A DNA stretch of 64,000 nt from Micromonospora chaiyaphumensis (GTDB taxonomy: Bacteria > Actinomycetota > Actinomycetes > Mycobacteriales > Micromonosporaceae). The notes under the pieces were generated by a model. The model had not been told where the DNA came from, did no database searches, and worked only from the letters and a program-made list of their open reading frames with translations. This document shows positions 62,533-64,000 of the stretch, in pieces. Position numbers and translations under genes: made by a program. The stretch is taken from positions 1 through 64,000 of the forward strand of contig NZ_FMCS01000009.1 in NCBI RefSeq assembly GCF_900091435.1, written 5' to 3'. The number at the start of each line of letters is the position of its first letter. Position 1 is the first letter of the stretch.

Positions 62533-62603
62533 GCCGGCAAGGTTAGTCGCCTGGTCAGCCGCCCGGTTTCCCGACCCTCGGCCGAACGGTCACGGTTGCC
62601 GGC

Positions 62604-63488
62604 TCAGGCGCCGACCCGGCGCAGCAGCCCCTCCTGCACGGCGCTGGCGATGTGCCGGCCGTCGGTGGTGAACATCCGGCCCGTGGCCAGGCCACGGGCG
62701 CCGGACGCGGACGGGCTCCAGCAGTCGTAGAGGAACCACTCGTCGGCCCGGAACGACCGGTGGAACCACAGCGCGTGGTCGAGGCTGGCGCCCACCACTC
62801 CCCCGGGCCCCCACACCTCGCCGTGTACCGACAGCACCGAGTCGAGCAGGGTCAGGTCGGAGGCGTAGGTGAGGGCGCAGGCGTGCAGCAGCGGGTCGTC
62901 GGGGAGCTTGCCGTCGAGGCGCATCCAGACCCGCTGGTGGGGTTCGGCGGGGCGGTCGCCGGGGCGTACCCAGCCGGGCTCGCCGACGTAGCGCACGTCG
63001 ATGGGGCGCGGGATCTGGCCCCAGATGCCGAGCCGCTCCGGGTAGCGGGAGAGCCGGTCGGTCATGGTCGGCACGTCGTCGGGCGCCGGGACGTCGGGCG
63101 GGACCGGCGCGTGGTGGTCCAGCCCCTCCTCCTGCCGCTGGAACGACGCCGACATGAAGAAGATCGGCTTGTCGTGCTGCAGCGCCACCGAGCGGCGCAC
63201 CGAGAAGGAGCGGCCGTCCCGGACGTTCTCCACCTGGTATTCGATCGGCTCGGCGGGATCGCCGGGGCGGACGAAGTAGCCGTGCAGGGAGTGCACGAAG
63301 CGCTCCGGGTCGACGGTGCGCCCGGCGGCGACCAGGGCCTGGCCGGCGACCTGGCCGCCGTAGACGCGCTGCGGGCCCACCGGCGGGCTGATCCCCCGGA
63401 AGGCCATCGCGCCGGTCTGGTCGAGGTCCAGTACCTCCAGGAGCTGGTCGACCGCGGCCTGCCCGGTCGCCGCCGGACCCTCGCTCAC
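62604..63488 (-). CDS. tesB: Acyl-CoA thioesterase II
   Basis: A 294-aa double hot-dog thioesterase that hydrolyses medium- and long-chain acyl-CoA. QRVYGGQVAGQALVAAGRTVDPERFVHSLHGYFVRPGDPAEPIEYQVENVRDGRSFSVRR is the first hot-dog, and SLDHALWFHRSFRADEWFLYDCWSPSASGARGLATGRMFTTDGRHIASAVQEGLLR the second, with the catalytic Asp in the SLDHALWFH block and the Thr/Gln partners. The GTG start overlaps the stop of pyk by four bases (GTGA), so it is translationally coupled, as in the mycobacterial pykA-tesB1 pair. Confidence 0.94.
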   Translation of the reverse strand: MSEGPAATGQAAVDQLLEVLDLDQTGAMAFRGISPPVGPQRVYGGQVAGQALVAAGRTVDPERFVHSLHGYFVRPGDPAEPIEYQVENVRDGRSFSVRRSVALQHDKPIFFMSASFQRQEEGLDHHAPVPPDVPAPDDVPTMTDRLSRYPERLGIWGQIPRPIDVRYVGEPGWVRPGDRPAEPHQRVWMRLDGKLPDDPLLHACALTYASDLTLLDSVLSVHGEVWGPGGVVGASLDHALWFHRSFRADEWFLYDCWSPSASGARGLATGRMFTTDGRHIASAVQEGLLRRVGA

Positions 63489-64000
63489 TGCAGCGCCCGG
63501 GCCGAGGCCGCGTCGACCAGCGAGCCGAGCTGGTGCACGCGCAGCGTGTTGGTGGAGCCGGGAGTGCCGGGCGGGCTGCCCGCCACGATCACCACGTAGT
63601 CGCCGGGGTTGGCCCGGTTGAGGCCGAGCAGCGCCTGGTCGACCTGGCGGAACATGTCGTCGGTGTGCTCGACGAACGGCATGAGGAACGTCTCCACGCC
63701 CCAGGACAGGGCGAGCTGGTTGCGCACCTCGGGCACCGGGGTGAAGGCCAGCAGCGGCAGGTCGCAGTGCAGCCGGGCGAGCCGCTTGACGGTGTCGCCG
63801 GTCTGCGAGAAGGCGACCATGGCCTTGGCGCCGATGGCCCGGGCGATCGAGGAGGCGGCGACGGTGAGCGCGCCACCGTGGGTACGCGGGTCGTGCTGCA
63901 GCCGCGGCACGCCGATCGAGCCGGCCTCGGTGGTGGTGACGATCTTCGCCATGGTGCTGACGGTGAGCACCGGGTACTTGCCGACGCTGGTCTCGCCGGA
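63485..64000 (-). CDS. pyk: Pyruvate kinase, C-terminal part (5' end outside window)
   Basis: The visible 171 residues open with SGETSVGKYPVLTVSTMAKI, the end of the pyruvate kinase barrel, and continue through the C-terminal alpha/beta domain (SSIARAIGAKAMVAFSQTGDTVKRLARLHCDLPLLAFTPVPEVRNQLALSWGVETFLMPFV). The enzyme converts phosphoenolpyruvate to pyruvate with ATP formation. Only the 3' end is present; start and catalytic barrel lie outside the window. It overlaps tesB by 4 bp. Confidence 0.96.
   Translation of the reverse strand, partial: SGETSVGKYPVLTVSTMAKIVTTTEAGSIGVPRLQHDPRTHGGALTVAASSIARAIGAKAMVAFSQTGDTVKRLARLHCDLPLLAFTPVPEVRNQLALSWGVETFLMPFVEHTDDMFRQVDQALLGLNRANPGDYVVIVAGSPPGTPGSTNTLRVHQLGSLVDAASARALQ

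Overview
The window is very GC-rich and strongly codon-biased. It carries Rrf2, ANTAR, DUF5753/XRE and DUF3140 family proteins, many leaderless-type promoters (a TAnnnT box 6-7 nt before the start codon) and long dispersed palindromes. Gene content and order point to an actinomycete, most likely Micromonosporaceae (Micromonospora or a close relative); that assignment is inferred from recognised families, not from a search. The housekeeping backbone (uvrC, uvrA, uvrB, coaE, rpsA, polA, an ANTAR regulator, tesB, pyk) matches the order around uvrA-uvrB-coaE-rpsA-polA-pdtaR-tesB-pykA in mycobacteria, so this is an ancestral chromosomal neighbourhood with lineage-specific inserts, not a mobile island.

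Layout. 1-545: secreted C39-like peptidase, cut by the window edge. 546-1999: non-coding mosaic of tandem repeats and palindromes. 2-12 kb: nucleotide-excision repair (uvrC, uvrA), a Rieske lipoprotein, rsgA, a mycothiol-dependent isomerase-like protein with a metallo-beta-lactamase-fold hydrolase, a DedA protein and a methyltransferase. 12-22 kb: cold-shock protein, ArsR-MFS pair, M15-like protein, CocE hydrolase-MarR pair divergent from an MMPL exporter across a strong palindromic operator, lytic transglycosylase, DedA-PAP2 fusion. 22-32 kb: typA, a G-quadruplex/hairpin intergenic region, beta-lactamase-like and PtpB-like genes, a murein-peptide pair (dipeptide epimerase and NlpC/P60), terC behind a yybP-ykoY manganese riboswitch, and pnuC-nadR. 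32-38 kb: a 68-bp minisatellite, an XRE/DUF5753 regulator, a VOC protein that has lost its stop, an AraC regulator and uvrB. 38-45 kb: a membrane protein with a duplicated LppX/LolA-like unit, coaE-GrpB, rpsA, a methyltransferase, Uma2 and a DUF2945-DUF3140 pair. 45-55 kb: polA, a five-gene branched-chain amino acid ABC transporter, a lipoprotein and a PdtaR-type ANTAR regulator. 55-64 kb: an odd short tRNA with a CAA anticodon, abutted by an HTH/LAGLIDADG-like protein, then a trans-sulfuration enzyme divergent from an Lrp regulator, a frameshifted membrane protein, an LLM oxidoreductase, a frameshifted small secreted peptide, a TSUP transporter-Rrf2 pair, tesB and the 3' part of pyk.

Most interesting: (i) the tRNA plus homing-endonuclease-like gene; (ii) a family of 47-nt palindromes (three copies of identical length) and a second, longer palindrome family; (iii) the 68-bp array; (iv) an 11-codon leaderless leader ORF overlapping the start of the isomerase gene; (v) two single-base frameshifts and one lost stop codon, which could be real decay or assembly errors.
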